Origin: Vibrio sp. JC009
Lineage (GTDB): Bacteria > Pseudomonadota > Gammaproteobacteria > Enterobacterales > Vibrionaceae
Assembly (NCBI RefSeq): GCF_029016485.1
Contig: NZ_CP092107.1
Span: 930,001 to 994,000 of the forward strand
Direction: 5' to 3'
DNA length: 64,000 bases
The notes beneath the pieces were generated by a model. It saw nothing but the letters and a program-made list of their open reading frames with translations, was not told the origin of the DNA and did no database searches. Every line of letters starts with the position of its first letter. The stretch's first letter is position 1. Position numbers and translations under genes: made by a program. This document shows positions 8,514 through 18,925 of the stretch, in pieces.

Positions 8514-9353
8514 TCAAGCCGTTAAATGCTTAGCATGAAATTCCAGATGGTCGTCTATAAAGCTTGAGATAAAGAAATAGCTATGGTCATAGCCAGGCTG
8601 CATTCTCAGTTTAACGGCTGAGTCAGTGGTCTCTGCGGCTTTAAGCAGTTGCTCTGGTTTGAGTTGCTCTGCCATAAATTCGTCTGCATCCCCCTGATCG
8701 ACCAGGATTGGCAGACCGGACTTTTTATGCATCAGTAGTTCACATGCGTCGTAGGTTTTCCAGGTAGAAAAATCATTGCCCAGATATTCTGTGAACGCTT
8801 TTTTTCCCCAAGGTGCCTGCATCGGATTTCCAATAGGACTAAAGGCTGAAATAGATTGATACTGCTCAGCATTATTAAGCCCGATAACCAGTGCGCCATG
8901 CCCGCCCATGCTATGGCCCGAGACTGATTTTATCCCCGATACCGGAAAATTCTTTTCAATCAGCTGCGGGAGCTCTTCAAGAACGTAAGAGTACATGTGG
9001 TAATGCTCTGACCAGGGCTTTTGAGTCGCATTGACATAAAAGCCGGCGCCTTGCCCCAAATCATAGCTTTCGTCGTCAGCAACATCATCGCCGCGAGGGC
9101 TGGTATCAGGAGCAACAATCGCAATACCCAGCTCTGCCGCTTTTTTAAAGGCCCCGGCTTTTTGCATAAAGTTTTCATCGGTGCATGTCAGGCCAGACAG
9201 CCAGTACAGGACAGGGACAGGGTTTGCCTTTGAAGCGCCTGGTGGTAAAAATACCGCGAAGCGCATATTGCAGTCTAAAGTGCGGGAGTCGTGGGTATAC
9301 TGCTTGTGCCAGCCCCCGGCAACCTTATTCTGACTTATGTTTACAAGTGTCAT
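8514..9353 (-). CDS. fghA: S-formylglutathione hydrolase
   Basis: An esterase-D-type alpha/beta hydrolase of 279 residues. The nucleophile elbow is SGHSMGGHGAL; oxyanion and substrate regions include PVLYWLSGLTCTDENFM and APDTSPRG, and the catalytic His is probably in GYDHSYFF. It hydrolyses S-formylglutathione to formate and glutathione, the second step of glutathione-dependent formaldehyde oxidation. The ATG at 9353 matches the usual family start; an upstream extension to 9395 is not conserved. It lies 78 bp downstream of the dehydrogenase that makes its substrate. Confidence 0.94.
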   Translation of the reverse strand: MTLVNISQNKVAGGWHKQYTHDSRTLDCNMRFAVFLPPGASKANPVPVLYWLSGLTCTDENFMQKAGAFKKAAELGIAIVAPDTSPRGDDVADDESYDLGQGAGFYVNATQKPWSEHYHMYSYVLEELPQLIEKNFPVSGIKSVSGHSMGGHGALVIGLNNAEQYQSISAFSPIGNPMQAPWGKKAFTEYLGNDFSTWKTYDACELLMHKKSGLPILVDQGDADEFMAEQLKPEQLLKAAETTDSAVKLRMQPGYDHSYFFISSFIDDHLEFHAKHLTA

Positions 9354-9376
9354 AGTCTTTACGATTTTACGTTGGT

Positions 9377-9418
9377 ATGACAATCGCCGCGTCAACGAGA
9401 AAACACAGCGATTGTCAT
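9377..9418. promoter_or_regulatory. 11-bp perfect inverted repeat between formaldehyde dehydrogenase and fghA
   Basis: ATGACAATCGC (9377-9387) and GCGATTGTCAT (9408-9418) are exact complements separated by 20 bases, in the 78-bp gap inside the operon. It may be an intercistronic mRNA stabiliser or partial attenuator; no T-run follows on the coding strand. Confidence 0.5.
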
Positions 9419-9431
9419 CGGATTATTGATA

Positions 9432-10631
<1,200 letters not shown>

Positions 10632-10712
10632 TTAGAACTCGTGAACATTTAAGTTAGGCGTATTTTAAATATTTCCTCTTATTTGATAATCCGGTGAAAT
10701 TAAAAATGTCTT

Positions 10713-10726
10713 TTACGTATACGTAA
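10713..10726. promoter_or_regulatory. 14-bp perfect palindrome between frmA and the LysR gene
   Basis: TTACGTATACGTAA lies in the 188-bp divergent spacer, 43 bp before the LysR start. Palindromes here are typical LysR recognition or autoregulation sites, but the assignment is by position only. Confidence 0.5.
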
Positions 10727-10768
10727 TAATCGATAAACTGTTGATGAACTAATTAATGAGAACAAGAC

Positions 10769-11638
10769 ATGGCCAACTGGGAAGGTGTCACGGAATTTGT
10801 AGCGGTGGCAGATACACAATCATTCACTAAAGCGGCGAAAAAGCTGAATACCTCAGTTGCGCAGATAAGCCGGCGAGTTTCAATGCTGGAAGAGAGGCTG
10901 GCAGTAAAATTGCTGCTCAGAACAACCAGAAAAGTATCCGTCACAGAAGCAGGACAAATCTACTACCTTCACTGCCGCAGTCTGGTTGAGGGGCTTGAAA
11001 CCGCAGAGCTTGCCGTAACTCAGATGCAATCGACGCCGAAGGGGTTGCTAAAGATAACCGCGCCTGTCGCTTATGGTGAGTCCCATATTGCTCCATTGCT
11101 CAATGATTTTCTGGAGCTTTATCCTCAGGTTGATCTAGAACTCAACCTGACTAACTTAACGGTTGATCTTATTGAGTCCGGTATGGATGTCGCTATTCGT
11201 CTGGGGCGTCTTAAAGATTCCAGCCTGATCGCAAAAAGGTTAGCCTACCGGCAATTGTTTGTCTGTGCCACACCGGGTTATCTGGAAAAATATGGTATCC
11301 CCCATACTTTGTCCGAACTGGACAATCATAACTGTCTGGTTGGTTCTTCTGAATATTGGCGTTTTAAGGAAAATAAAACGGAGAAATCCGTAAAAGTAAC
11401 CGGACGTATTCATTGTAACTCGGGGTTTGCACTGTTAAATGCGGCCACTCGTGGTTTAGGTCTGGTTCAATTGCCGGAGTATTATGTTCAGGAAGCTTTA
11501 GATTCCGGGAAATTAGTTGAAATATTAAGCGACTACCGGGATGAAAAAGAGGGGATCTGGGCACTGTATCCACACAACCGGAACCTGTCTCCCAAGGTTC
11601 GGTTACTTGTCGATTTTTTGGCAGAAAAATTGAGTTAA
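10769..11638 (+). CDS. LysR-family transcriptional regulator of the formaldehyde/glutathione genes
   Basis: The 289-residue protein has an N-terminal helix-turn-helix (SFTKAAKKLNTSVAQISRRV) of the FrmR-unrelated, AaeR/DmlR-like LysR group and an effector-binding domain beginning with LLKITAPVAYG. It diverges from frmA, and LysR regulators placed next to frmA-fghA commonly induce them on formaldehyde. Whether the gsh genes further down are also under its control is inference. Confidence 0.85.
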   Translation: MANWEGVTEFVAVADTQSFTKAAKKLNTSVAQISRRVSMLEERLAVKLLLRTTRKVSVTEAGQIYYLHCRSLVEGLETAELAVTQMQSTPKGLLKITAPVAYGESHIAPLLNDFLELYPQVDLELNLTNLTVDLIESGMDVAIRLGRLKDSSLIAKRLAYRQLFVCATPGYLEKYGIPHTLSELDNHNCLVGSSEYWRFKENKTEKSVKVTGRIHCNSGFALLNAATRGLGLVQLPEYYVQEALDSGKLVEILSDYRDEKEGIWALYPHNRNLSPKVRLLVDFLAEKLS

Positions 11639-11789
11639 TTGCAGACAATGAAGTCCTGAGTTGATAATCCATTTCTTCTGAGAAACACTTTTACAGAATA
11701 GACAATAATCAGCGTAATGGATTATTGGTATAGTGGCGGCTTAATAATGGATAAACCAAAGAACGCTTAATTTTTGCAGGTGGACAATC

Positions 11790-12383
11790 ATGTCGAAGAA
11801 CTTTAGCCGGTATTTTGAAAGAAACAAGAGACCGATTTTGGATCAACTATCCAATTATTTTAAATCCATTGGACATGTTCTGGAGATCGGCTCCGGTACC
11901 GGACAACATGCAGTGTTTTTTGCCTCTCGAATGCCTCACTTGAACTGGCACACCAGTGATATGTCTGAAAACCATACCAGCATTAATGCATGGATAGCAG
12001 AATCTTCCTTGAAGAACATTCATGCTCCGGTGGAATTTATGGTAGGCCGAGATGCCTGGCCTGATATAGAGGTTGATGCGGTATTTACGGCAAATACAAC
12101 TCACATTATGCAGCCTTCTGAAGCAAAAAAAATGATGGAGTTAGTTTCAGAAAAACTCCCTGAAGGCGGTATCTTTTGTCAGTATGGGCCAATGAAAGTG
12201 GATGATGAGTTCACTACTCAAAGCAACAGGGAGTTTGATGAGTATCTTAAACAGAACGGGTTCGGAGGAATTCTCGATATTGAACAACTGGACTCATGGG
12301 CCGCTGACTTAAAATTAACGACTAAAGTAGCAATGCCTGCTAATAATTTTTTGTTAGTCTGGAGTAAAAATTCAGCGAGTTAA
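11790..12383 (+). CDS. DUF938 family SAM-dependent methyltransferase-like protein
   Basis: The 197-residue protein starts with the DUF938 pattern SRYFERNKRPILDQL and has a methyltransferase motif I (VLEIGSGTGQHAVFFA) followed by a motif-II-like region (WHTSDMSENH). The family looks catalytic but has no well established substrate that I know of. A clear GCAGGTGG lies upstream of the ATG. It stands alone between the formaldehyde genes and the iron island, with no visible operon partner. Confidence 0.82.
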   Translation: MSKNFSRYFERNKRPILDQLSNYFKSIGHVLEIGSGTGQHAVFFASRMPHLNWHTSDMSENHTSINAWIAESSLKNIHAPVEFMVGRDAWPDIEVDAVFTANTTHIMQPSEAKKMMELVSEKLPEGGIFCQYGPMKVDDEFTTQSNREFDEYLKQNGFGGILDIEQLDSWAADLKLTTKVAMPANNFLLVWSKNSAS

Positions 12384-12580
12384 TGCCTGTGTTCAAATGG
12401 ATTAGTCTAGACTGAATCTATCAGAGTTTGCCCTCGATCTCCTAATATCGAATGAAAACTACCGATGATCGTTTTTGGACATATTGATGAAGAAAAGAAC
12501 ATAAATCTGGTGGCTGCACAGTTGAATGTGTAGTTTATCGAGCGCTTACAAAACAACTGCTGTTTATAATTTAATCTCCT

Positions 12581-13843
12581 TCAGGTTGCTTCGGCATTCA
12601 GGTTAACGTGCTCGTAGTATTTATGCTTAAGCAGTGTAATTAAACAGAGAAGTTCTATACAGTTGCCTAGTATAAATACCATTGAATAACCCAGTGTGCT
12701 AGCAAGTGCCGTTGCAACAGATGTGAAGATTATCTCATTTAGTGTCTGGGCACTCTGAAAAGTCGCGATATTTGTACCGGGCTGGGACGTTTTCTGAGAA
12801 AAACGCATGGTGTAAGTATATGTACTTACTGTTACCAGCCCCATGCCTAACCCGACAATCAATGCCGCCATCCAGATAACAGAGGTTGGTGTGTACATTG
12901 TCTGTGCAATTACCGCCCAAAGCCCGCCCCCCAGTATTACCATACAAAGCCCGGTAGCCAGGGTAAACTTAAATCCGCGGCTATTAAGCACAGGCCTGGC
13001 TATCAGACAGCCGAGTATTGTCATTATAATATAAGCAATACCTGTGATAACGCCTATGTCTGTCATAGACCAGTTTCGGTCAGTCAGTACAAATCGAATA
13101 AGGCCTAAGATCATAACACCATTAACAGTCGTCAGTGAGCAGAGTAACAGACTTGATTTTGCATTCGGGGTGCGCCAAAAACGACGGAGAGAAGCTTGTT
13201 TACCGGCTAAGTCCGTATGGACTCCTGAGTTCGAACTATGAGTTGAATGTTCATTTCTGGTTTCAGGCCAGAAAATAATGGGGGTCATGGCCAGAACCAC
13301 CAGTAATGATAGTCCCTGGCAGGTCACTGAAAACCCGAATTTCTCAAACAGTGCAAGGGTAAATGGACCCGCGATAAGCATTCCTGACAAAACACCGCAC
13401 ATCTGAATGGTATTAATAAGACTTAAATGCTTTACCTGGCTGTTTTCTGCTGCAAATCCGTCGGTTGCTATGTCCTGTGTTGCACCGGCAAAAGAGATTA
13501 ATACCAAAATACATGACAGAGTTGGAATGGAGCTTTGTTCTACAGAGACAAAAGAGAGCAGGAATATGGCAATTGCAATGGTAAGCTGCATTGGAATGAT
13601 CCAGGTTTTTCGCTTTCCTATCCTGCTGCACCAGTAATTATCAACCTGGGCACTCCAAAGAAACTTTAGCGCCCAGAAAATACCCGCAATCTGAATCATG
13701 CCGACATCTTCCAGTGCAAACCCTAACGTCCTGAGAAGGGTTGGGATGCTGTTAAAAGCAAGCCCCATAGGAAGCCCCTGAACCAAATACAATCCACATA
13801 GGGTCAGAATGAACTTGAAACTTGGTTGTTTTTTAGTTTCCAT
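12581..13843 (-). CDS. MFS transporter, AmpG/YbtX-like (iron-regulated)
   Basis: From the ATG at 13843 the protein has 420 residues and about 12 membrane helices, with an AmpG-like first helix region (YLVQGLPMGLAFNSIPTLLR) and ALKFLWSAQVDNYW between helices 2 and 3. The longer frame to 13960 adds a non-conserved leader that would run through the Fur box, so the internal ATG is preferred. It lies 135 bp behind the TPR gene and has its own Fur-box-like site at 13877-13895. Together with the second MFS at 18926 it suggests siderophore or siderophore-fragment movement across the inner membrane. Confidence 0.78.
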   Translation of the reverse strand: METKKQPSFKFILTLCGLYLVQGLPMGLAFNSIPTLLRTLGFALEDVGMIQIAGIFWALKFLWSAQVDNYWCSRIGKRKTWIIPMQLTIAIAIFLLSFVSVEQSSIPTLSCILVLISFAGATQDIATDGFAAENSQVKHLSLINTIQMCGVLSGMLIAGPFTLALFEKFGFSVTCQGLSLLVVLAMTPIIFWPETRNEHSTHSSNSGVHTDLAGKQASLRRFWRTPNAKSSLLLCSLTTVNGVMILGLIRFVLTDRNWSMTDIGVITGIAYIIMTILGCLIARPVLNSRGFKFTLATGLCMVILGGGLWAVIAQTMYTPTSVIWMAALIVGLGMGLVTVSTYTYTMRFSQKTSQPGTNIATFQSAQTLNEIIFTSVATALASTLGYSMVFILGNCIELLCLITLLKHKYYEHVNLNAEAT

Positions 13844-13876
13844 AACGGTTTCAGCATTGCCTATCCATAAATCCAC

Positions 13877-13895
13877 AATGATAACTATTCTCATT
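13877..13895. promoter_or_regulatory. Fur box before the second MFS gene
   Basis: AATGATAACTATTCTCATT differs at one fixed position from the AATGANAATNATTNTCATT pattern of vibrio Fur sites. It lies 34 bp before the MFS ATG in the only sizeable gap of this run, so this gene probably has its own iron-repressed promoter. Confidence 0.72.
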
Positions 13896-13978
13896 ACATT
13901 GAAGGCGGAACAATAGCAGAATCGGGAAGAGATAAGTAAAAAACGGGAATTTTTACCCAAAAACGCGCTTTCATCATG

Positions 13979-15163
13979 TTATTTGTGTTCATTCCTGACA
14001 TTAGTAAGATACTTAACCCAACCAATCGTGCTTTCGGATGCTTCCAGTCGGTGAGCTTGGGTCGCTGCGTTTAATGCCTGGGTGAGCTCCCCAAGCTCGT
14101 TTAATACCTGAGCCTTAGTGACCAGTATGGATGAGTCCTGAGAAGGAACTTTGTTAATCGCGTCAAGAGCCGCTCTGTAATCTCTTAGCCTAAGTTTTAC
14201 CAGGGCGTACTGTCTGAAATAGGCGGGATTGATTTTGGCAGCTTTATGCCAGCTCTCCAGGGCATGTTCCCACTCTTTCGCCAGTTGCCAGTAGGTGGCT
14301 TGTTGCGCCAGCAGATCTGGCGATTCATTGATGCCCTGCAATCGCTGATAGGTTTGTGCAGCCTTCATCGGAACCCCTGCCTGAGCGTATAGCTGAGCCA
14401 TCAGCTTGATCTTCTCTCTGATTAACATGAAATTAGCCCTGTCTGCCTGCTGAAGCGTTATCAGCGCAGAGGCATGATTTTCCGTCTGCATATAAAGCGT
14501 TATCAGCTGTTTCCACCAAAGCTCGTTATTGGGCTCTTGCAATCGCAATAATTTAGTGGTCCCAATCGCACTTTTCCATTTCTTCCGGGCCAGTTGCGCA
14601 CTAAGCAGCATATTAAGCGGCATTACTTTAGGCTTTATCTTTGCAGCCCGGCGGTATTTCTGTTGCTTAGAAACAGAGCTTTCCACTGAAGACCACTTGT
14701 GTTGCTGATACTGGGCCTGTGCGATTCGAAGCCAGATCCATTCTAAGTCCTTAGCATTCTGATACATATCAAGTAGATGACCGTAGCGTAATTCTGCTTG
14801 TTTGTATTTCCCCTGCATCAGCAAAAGGTCCGCCAGCATTCTGCTTGTGTCTTTCTGCTCAATATCTGATAGTTGACCCGAATCTGCAGCCAGAGAGAGG
14901 TGCTGCACGGCCAGTGCGGGCTGATCCAGTTGCCAATAGAGCCCACCCAACATTCGGTTAACATAGGCCTTGTCGTATTCTCTCTGTGAATTTATCTGAG
15001 TCAGCACCTCAACCGCCTTCTGGAATTGCTCTTCTTGCTGATATTCATAAGAGCGATGTACCTTACGTACAACGGAAGAGGAAAGATCTTGTGCCCAGAC
15101 GCAGGAGGCACTCAACCCTGTTAAGGTACTCAGGACAAGTAAATAAATCATCCGTTTCATCAT
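13979..15163 (-). CDS. TPR protein of the TonB2-type cluster
   Basis: The 394-residue protein begins with a signal peptide (about residues 1-24, ending near VWA-QD) and is built of tetratricopeptide-like helical repeats (for example AQHKWSSVESSV and AKEWEHALESWHKAAKINPAY). A TPR protein of this kind ends the TonB2 operon in Vibrio, downstream of tonB2. It is periplasmic and probably assists receptor coupling; its exact role is not established. It overlaps tonB by 4 bp. Confidence 0.82.
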   Translation of the reverse strand: MMKRMIYLLVLSTLTGLSASCVWAQDLSSSVVRKVHRSYEYQQEEQFQKAVEVLTQINSQREYDKAYVNRMLGGLYWQLDQPALAVQHLSLAADSGQLSDIEQKDTSRMLADLLLMQGKYKQAELRYGHLLDMYQNAKDLEWIWLRIAQAQYQQHKWSSVESSVSKQQKYRRAAKIKPKVMPLNMLLSAQLARKKWKSAIGTTKLLRLQEPNNELWWKQLITLYMQTENHASALITLQQADRANFMLIREKIKLMAQLYAQAGVPMKAAQTYQRLQGINESPDLLAQQATYWQLAKEWEHALESWHKAAKINPAYFRQYALVKLRLRDYRAALDAINKVPSQDSSILVTKAQVLNELGELTQALNAATQAHRLEASESTIGWVKYLTNVRNEHK

Positions 15164-15837
15164 TGCAGTTTAAACTCCAGCTTCACCTTTTGCCCGGTTT
15201 TACCCAGAGCAAGCCCATTGACAATCTGAGGCTGATATTTCCATCTTTTCAGTGCTTTTAACGCTTCACGGTTGAAGATTCTTGCCGGTTTAGCCTCGAT
15301 AATTTCAATGTTTTCCGGCTTACCACCAGAGTCTATGTCGAAACTTAACACCACATAGCCTTCAATCTTTCTCAGCAACGCCTTTCTGGGGTAGACAGGC
15401 TCAATACGGTGCAGAGGTATCAATTGCTGACTATGCCCAGTTTGCACCGGTACATCCGCAGGTTGGAGCACTGTTTTCTCCGCTGTTACCTCAACCGGGG
15501 CTAGTGCAGGCACTGAAACTGACATACCGGCAACGGAAAGATCCATCTTGATTTCTGGCATTTTTTCCAACGCTGGAGTCTCCATCGGGAACTGAGTCTG
15601 AGGCTGAGACAGTTTTATTGGCTTAGGCAACTGCGGAGTCAATTTTGGTGGCTCGGGCATCACCCTGTTTATTCTCTGGTTGTCTTGCTCTTTTTTACTG
15701 GCAAAAATGTCGAACTGAAGTGGTTCGCTTCTGTCTCTCACAGGCTTAGTGTTGAGGTCCACCATCCATGCCATCACACCAATAAGGCCATAGCATATTG
15801 CCAGTGCGAGCGGGAAGGCGACTATCAGACGTATCAT
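15160..15837 (-). CDS. tonB2: TonB energy-transducing protein (TonB2-type)
   Basis: The 225-residue protein has one N-terminal membrane anchor (about residues 5-27), a proline-rich periplasmic spacer (EPPKLTPQLPKPIKLSQP) and a C-terminal TonB domain with EPVYPRKALLRKIEGYVVL and REALKALKRWKYQP. It transmits proton-motive energy from ExbB/ExbD to outer-membrane receptors. It abuts exbD and overlaps the TPR gene. The likely client is the receptor encoded at 20181-22169. Confidence 0.92.
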   Translation of the reverse strand: MIRLIVAFPLALAICYGLIGVMAWMVDLNTKPVRDRSEPLQFDIFASKKEQDNQRINRVMPEPPKLTPQLPKPIKLSQPQTQFPMETPALEKMPEIKMDLSVAGMSVSVPALAPVEVTAEKTVLQPADVPVQTGHSQQLIPLHRIEPVYPRKALLRKIEGYVVLSFDIDSGGKPENIEIIEAKPARIFNREALKALKRWKYQPQIVNGLALGKTGQKVKLEFKLQ

Positions 15838-16242
15838 CTATTTCTGCTCCGTTGCCAGTGCAATACTTTTAATCCCGGCCCCTTTTGCCGAATCCATGAC
15901 AGAGACCACTGTGCCGTTAAAAGCAAATTCGTCAGCCTGAATAACAACCGAGGTGTTAGACTGCTCTGTCAGTATGTGTTCCAGCGTTGCCTGAACCCGC
16001 TCCTTATCGACAACCCGCTTGTCAATGTAGATATCGTTGTCAGCCGTTACTGCGATGAGAATGCTTGCATCTTTCTGGCTTACGGAATGGGATGCCTGAG
16101 GGCGATTTACTTCCACACCGGACTCGTTAACAAACGAGCTGGTAACAATAAAAAAGATTAGCATGATAAAAACGATATCCAGCATGGAAGTCATATCAAC
16201 CTGCGCGTCTTCAGCATTATTTTTTCGGTTACCCAGTCTCAT
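15838..16242 (-). CDS. exbD2: ExbD (TonB2-type proton channel subunit)
   Basis: The 134-residue protein has the single N-terminal helix of the ExbD/TolR family with the conserved membrane Asp in the DMTSMLDIVFIMLIFFIV segment (residues about 16-33), followed by a small periplasmic domain. With ExbB it forms the proton-driven motor for TonB. Start overlaps the exbB stop by 4 bp, showing translational coupling. Confidence 0.93.
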   Translation of the reverse strand: MRLGNRKNNAEDAQVDMTSMLDIVFIMLIFFIVTSSFVNESGVEVNRPQASHSVSQKDASILIAVTADNDIYIDKRVVDKERVQATLEHILTEQSNTSVVIQADEFAFNGTVVSVMDSAKGAGIKSIALATEQK

Positions 16243-16799
16243 GCACGGCTCCTCATCAGTTTCTCTAAACGTACTTCTCGCTTCTCAATAGCTGCAGTTA
16301 AACGGGCGTAAGAAAAAACACCTGCCAGCGCTGCTACCATCCCTGCCATTGTCGGTATGGTTGCCAAAGAGATACCGGATGCCATTAACCTTGGCTGCGA
16401 TGTCCCTTGTGTTGCAAGAATATCAAAAACTGAAATCATGCCGGTTACTGTGCCAAGCAGCCCCAACATCGGAAACAGACTGATCAGCAGCTTGAGCAAG
16501 TTGAGATTTTTGAATAACTCTACATGGGCTTCACTTAACCATGCGTTACGCTGCTTTTGAGCAAACCATGATTGATGGTCAACCCGTTCTCCCCATATTG
16601 TCAGCCAGGTTTTCTGACGTTTGGGGAAGGTAACAAACAGATAGATCAAGCGCTCTACCGCCAGGAGCCAAAAGAGTATCAGCGAGACGGCCAGCCACCA
16701 TAGTACCGGACCACCCTGAGCCATAAACTGGTCAATACTACTACCCAGACTGATGTGCTTGCTTATATTGAGGCTACTTAACGCGTTTATCCATTCCAT
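16239..16799 (-). CDS. exbB2: ExbB (TonB2-type proton channel subunit)
   Basis: The 186-residue protein is a short MotA/TolQ/ExbB family member with three membrane helices; the family signature is seen in LFPMLGLLGTVTGMISVFDI and in GISLATIPTMAGMVAALAG. It forms the channel with ExbD. It lies 11 bp after ttpC. The gene order TtpC-ExbB-ExbD-TonB is diagnostic of the TonB2 type of Vibrio rather than the TonB1 type. Confidence 0.93.
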   Translation of the reverse strand: MEWINALSSLNISKHISLGSSIDQFMAQGGPVLWWLAVSLILFWLLAVERLIYLFVTFPKRQKTWLTIWGERVDHQSWFAQKQRNAWLSEAHVELFKNLNLLKLLISLFPMLGLLGTVTGMISVFDILATQGTSQPRLMASGISLATIPTMAGMVAALAGVFSYARLTAAIEKREVRLEKLMRSRA

Positions 16800-16810
16800 G
16801 CCATCTCACC

Positions 16811-18133
16811 TCAAGCTGCACGCAGCGTCATATCCTGCTCTGCACGCTGAGCGACAAGTCCAATACCTTGTTTTTCAAGTAAAGTACGTATGTTTTCCGC
16901 CTGAGAGCTTAATACATTGTGAAGGAATAGCAGTGGCATAGCAGCTATCAGGCCCAGTACCGTTGTGACCAGTGCGGTTGAAATACCACTTGCCATAATT
17001 CTTGGGTCTGCGTTTCCGTACTGAGTAATGACCTGAAAAGTTTCAATCATACCGGTAACAGTACCGAGCAGGCCTAGCATAGGAGAAAGTGCCGCAAGTA
17101 GCTTGAGCATAGAGAGACCTCTTTCCAGTTTCTGCTGTTCATCAAGAATGGTCTCATAGAGCCGGAGTTCAAGGGCTTCTACGTTGGGTGATTGATCGTA
17201 CTTATAAACGCTCAACACCCTGCCAAGTGCGTTGTTACCAATGGCGGTAATGTCTTTCAGTTGCCTCCGGACTTTTGCCTGAGTGATAAACAGGAAACTT
17301 CCCTGAGTCAGACCAATAACAACACCCAGGGCAAGAATACCCAGAATCACTTTGCCCACAGCACCTCCCTGGTTGATTCTCTGCTTCAGAGTAGGAGCTA
17401 ATGAAAGCTGCTCCAGCAATTTACCTTGAGACGGGTCAAAAGCCAGCAGTTGTCCGCTGGCTTTTGATGCCTTCATACCAGGGGCTGCTCCCGGCTGAAC
17501 CGCATAGGGTCTCGCGCTATGTCCCTTGCCCTTCCAGACCAGATAACCCGACTCATCCACTAAGCCGAATGCTCCGATTCGAAGTACTTGCTTGCTGCCA
17601 TGCACGCCATTCGCCTGAGTATAAGGCACAGTGACATAGCTGAGCTTCGAGCCAGCTTCAAGTTGATCATTCAAAGTATTCCAGAGGGTATAAAGCTGAG
17701 CTTTGGATGGCAGCCTTCTGGCACCAACAATTTCTTCAAGCGTTCTGAAATTCTCTTCCTGAGTAATTGCCGCGACAGAATTGCTCTGATGAACCTGAAT
17801 CTCTTTGGCTACCTGGCGCACCACGCCAAACAGCTCCCCTAAACTTCCGGATTCCAGATGCAGTTTTTTCTCTTTCTCTGCCAACAACTTTTCATTGGTA
17901 CTAAATTGGTCGCTCAGGGTATCAATAATGCTCTGGACCTGACTTCGTCTGGCAAGCAAACTGTCCCTGAGTGCTTTCAGCTCTTGCTCTTCGGAAAGAA
18001 ATTCAGCTTCTCTCTGTTTGTTCATGGTTTGCTCTTTTGCCCTGGCCTGCTGAGTGCTCTTTAGCAACGTACTTGCAGTTGCAGGGAATGATGCCAAAGA
18101 GATGAGTAGTGAGATGAACATTAATGATTTCAT
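16811..18133 (-). CDS. ttpC: TtpC, accessory MotA/TolQ/ExbB protein of the TonB2 complex
   Basis: The 440-residue protein has a signal peptide (about residues 1-20), a long periplasmic coiled coil (about 30-110, rich in E, K, Q, L), and a C-terminal MotA/TolQ/ExbB domain (LAALSPMLGLLGTVTGMIETF, then GISTALVTTVLGLIAAMP). TtpC is required, with ExbB2, ExbD2 and TonB2, for siderophore uptake in vibrios. It overlaps the DUF3450 gene by 4 bp. Confidence 0.92.
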   Translation of the reverse strand: MKSLMFISLLISLASFPATASTLLKSTQQARAKEQTMNKQREAEFLSEEQELKALRDSLLARRSQVQSIIDTLSDQFSTNEKLLAEKEKKLHLESGSLGELFGVVRQVAKEIQVHQSNSVAAITQEENFRTLEEIVGARRLPSKAQLYTLWNTLNDQLEAGSKLSYVTVPYTQANGVHGSKQVLRIGAFGLVDESGYLVWKGKGHSARPYAVQPGAAPGMKASKASGQLLAFDPSQGKLLEQLSLAPTLKQRINQGGAVGKVILGILALGVVIGLTQGSFLFITQAKVRRQLKDITAIGNNALGRVLSVYKYDQSPNVEALELRLYETILDEQQKLERGLSMLKLLAALSPMLGLLGTVTGMIETFQVITQYGNADPRIMASGISTALVTTVLGLIAAMPLLFLHNVLSSQAENIRTLLEKQGIGLVAQRAEQDMTLRAA

Positions 18134-18879
18134 TGGTTAATCTCCAGAGCAGACAGGGGAAGCATCAAGAGAGAGGGTGACGCCAGCTTGTTAGCAACAG
18201 AGAAAGCTTTATCCAGCTCGGTATTAGCGACAGCCTCCAATGCTACCCAATGTTGTTGCTCCTGGCTCCAGTACCAGTATGTCCGGTGATCCAGACTACG
18301 GGCGATAAACGAAATATGGCCGAGATAGAGTTGTTCCACTTCCCGGGAAACACCGTTAATCTCCACCAAACTTGTATAGGTGCCAAACTTAGTGACGTAA
18401 TCCAGTTCGATTTGATACGCCTCCAGAATGCGACGATATTTTTCAGCATCACTAACACCAGATTCAGTCATCAGCTTTTTCAGCTTGTTGATGCGCTCTG
18501 TGCGGGTTTGTTTACGAATCGGCATATCTTGCTCAACGTAAGCTTCCAATCCATCAAGCATTTCATACATCAGAGGTATAACGCTCTGGCGGGTATCGGT
18601 GATCTCTTCCAGCTGTAAATCCAGCCCGGAAAGCTCTTGGTTCTGACTCTCTATCAGTTTGTCTAAATGGCCTTGATAGATTTCAAGGTTGTTGATTTCA
18701 CTGCGGAGGATATCAATTTCCGCTTTTAGGTCGAAGGAGGCATCAGAGCTGCCTGTCACAACTTCCTGGCTCTTTTTAGCATCAAAGATAATGGCCTTTT
18801 CGATATTAGCGGATTTATCCAGAGTAGAGGCCTGAACCGGCAGTACTATCGAAGTAATAATCAGGGTTAATATCCGCAT
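18130..18879 (-). CDS. DUF3450 periplasmic coiled-coil protein of the TonB2 cluster
   Basis: The 249-residue protein has a signal peptide (MRILTLIITSIVLPVQA) followed by a coiled-coil region (about residues 45-105) and a globular end with a YWYWSQEQQHW segment. DUF3450 genes sit directly upstream of ttpC in Vibrio TonB2 operons and belong to the periplasmic side of the complex. The ATG at 18879, with GGAAG 8-12 bases upstream, gives a clean signal peptide; an ATG at 18894 is the alternative. Confidence 0.82.
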   Translation of the reverse strand: MRILTLIITSIVLPVQASTLDKSANIEKAIIFDAKKSQEVVTGSSDASFDLKAEIDILRSEINNLEIYQGHLDKLIESQNQELSGLDLQLEEITDTRQSVIPLMYEMLDGLEAYVEQDMPIRKQTRTERINKLKKLMTESGVSDAEKYRRILEAYQIELDYVTKFGTYTSLVEINGVSREVEQLYLGHISFIARSLDHRTYWYWSQEQQHWVALEAVANTELDKAFSVANKLASPSLLMLPLSALEINQ

Positions 18880-18925
18880 TGTTTTGTCTTCCATTGTGTA
18901 TCCATCTCAAAGTAGTGAAAAACAA

